64,000 nt of DNA from Ornithodoros turicata. Its lineage: Eukaryota; Arthropoda; Arachnida; Ixodida; Argasidae. Where the stretch lies: assembly GCF_037126465.1 (NCBI RefSeq), contig NC_088204.1, forward strand, positions 64,603,807-64,667,806. Reading direction: 5' to 3'. Shown here in pieces: positions 63,085-64,000 of the stretch. The notes beneath the pieces were generated by a model. That model saw nothing but the letters and a program-made list of their open reading frames with translations, was not told where the DNA came from and did no database searches. Positions within the stretch are counted from its first letter, which is position 1. Each line of letters opens with the position of its first letter. The position numbers and the translations under genes were made by a program.

Positions 63085-64000
63085 GTAACCTACATGTTAA
63101 CTTGCACGTGTCACTTACCATTACCACAAATATTTGAAGATAGGTACGACCAAACATCCGGAGTCAGGTTAGAGACGATGAGGGCTGTTCACAGCATAGG
63201 TCAGCACTTTTCCACTAATTCGTTCACCGTCACACTATGGCGGGCACATATATGTTTCACCCCGTCTGTCGGCGTCAGAACGGCAGTATCAACGTCATGC
63301 GTAGCCCACTTATTCAGAACAGACAAATGCTGCGCAGCCTCCTTCCAGATTCCTCTTTGCTTCATCACCTACCATTGCCTATTGCAAAATTTCGGACTCT
63401 GTATAGTGTTCACAAGTTTTCTTTTTTTTATTTATTTGATATCAGTTTACTTAAACATGCGCAAGTGTGGTACTGAGGAGGGCATTTTCTTGTTGACATC
63501 TGAATAAGCTAGGTTGGTTTTAAAGTGACAGTCGCATCCGTTTCTGCGATTTCGAAACTTTAGTGTCATTTTATTCCTTATAAACTGCCGAACACGCCAT
63601 CGAAAACCCCACACGAAATAGTGGCGTTATTCGGCTGTTATTCGATGGAATACACGACAAGAGCAGACGGCGGATGCTGTGTGTATCCCGCTAAACCCTC
63701 TCTCAAAAAGCGTGGAAACGTATTTATCTAAGAACCAATCAGGGCGCGGCCTCCAGGATCTGGACCGAGAAGCTTTTCATCCGCCGCCGTCTGCAATTGC
63801 TCTGCAAAGCATCTGGATGTCAACATGTCCGACGCGAGCGGATGTTACCTGTCGTCGCTATCCAGAGATTTCCTCGAGGACAGTGCTGATTAAGTAAGAG
63901 AGGACAATGATCCTTAACGGGAAAAAAAGTAGAGAACTCCGACTTAAAATAACAAAGTTATGATAACAAATAACAAGGTTTACTCAGACGTTTCGTCCGT
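63085..64000. other. No supported feature
   Basis: A long plus-strand frame (62800-63507) opens with GTG, overlaps the candidate minus exon and shows no domain. T-run at 63421-63427. The rest is unremarkable up to the window end. Confidence 0.4.

Noticed and set aside
62800..63507. 235-codon plus-strand frame as a gene
   Set aside because: It opens with GTG rather than ATG, has no domain, and overlaps a better splice-bounded candidate on the other strand.

Overview
The window is repeat-rich intergenic DNA from an animal genome. Coding remnants carry spliceosomal GT..AG introns, and the sequence is packed with LTR retrotransposons, LINEs, SINE and DNA-transposon debris, foldback elements and minisatellites. 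The mix (Mag-like and K02A2.6-like gypsy, I/R1/CR1-like LINEs, PIF/Harbinger, mariner, hAT MITEs, a tRNA-derived SINE) and the gypsy gag type suggest an arthropod, most likely a chelicerate such as a tick. That assignment rests on family resemblance, not on a host gene. I see no confidently intact host gene, rRNA or tRNA gene; two short stretches are listed as possible host exons.

Layout. 1-5 kb: an unclassified repeat (called alpha) carrying a gypsy remnant, then LINE 3' ends and a decayed PIF/Harbinger transposase gene. 5.2-6.6 kb: the N-terminal part of a family B DNA polymerase, degraded, abutting a repeat (called beta) that recurs at 44.5-45.5 kb without the polymerase. 6.6-12.2 kb: two hAT-type MITEs with perfect 8-bp target duplications and two loci of short palindromic tandem repeats. 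13.2-15.4 kb: the second alpha copy, holding a complete small LTR element (TRIM) with a 5-bp target duplication. 15.4-19.3 kb: minisatellite arrays in both orientations.

19.5-31.5 kb is a deeply nested stack. A Mag-like gypsy element with 51-bp LTRs spans 20030-30205. It was split by a CR1-like LINE, which was itself split by an I-like LINE. A 38-bp LINE stub sits in its RNase H region. A 4-kb R1-like LINE lies between its LTR and its primer-binding site, and that LINE is split by another copy of the I-like LINE. Foldback elements flank the stack, one of them carrying two nested small MITEs.

31.5-46.5 kb: Harbinger-type MITEs, a 0.9-kb foldback element, a BEL/Pao remnant, a CR1-like LINE tail, a 72-bp minisatellite with a 352-bp higher-order period, a second 0.9-kb foldback inside a larger palindrome, and an internally deleted Copia element. 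46.5-64 kb: a 1293-bp mariner, further LINE tails, a tRNA-derived SINE, two adjacent hairpin MITEs, two decayed gypsy elements in opposite orientations and another short repeat pair.

The genes do not form a pathway: almost everything coding is transposon-derived and broken. What the window records well is insertion order, because many boundaries are marked by target-site duplications that can be read directly.
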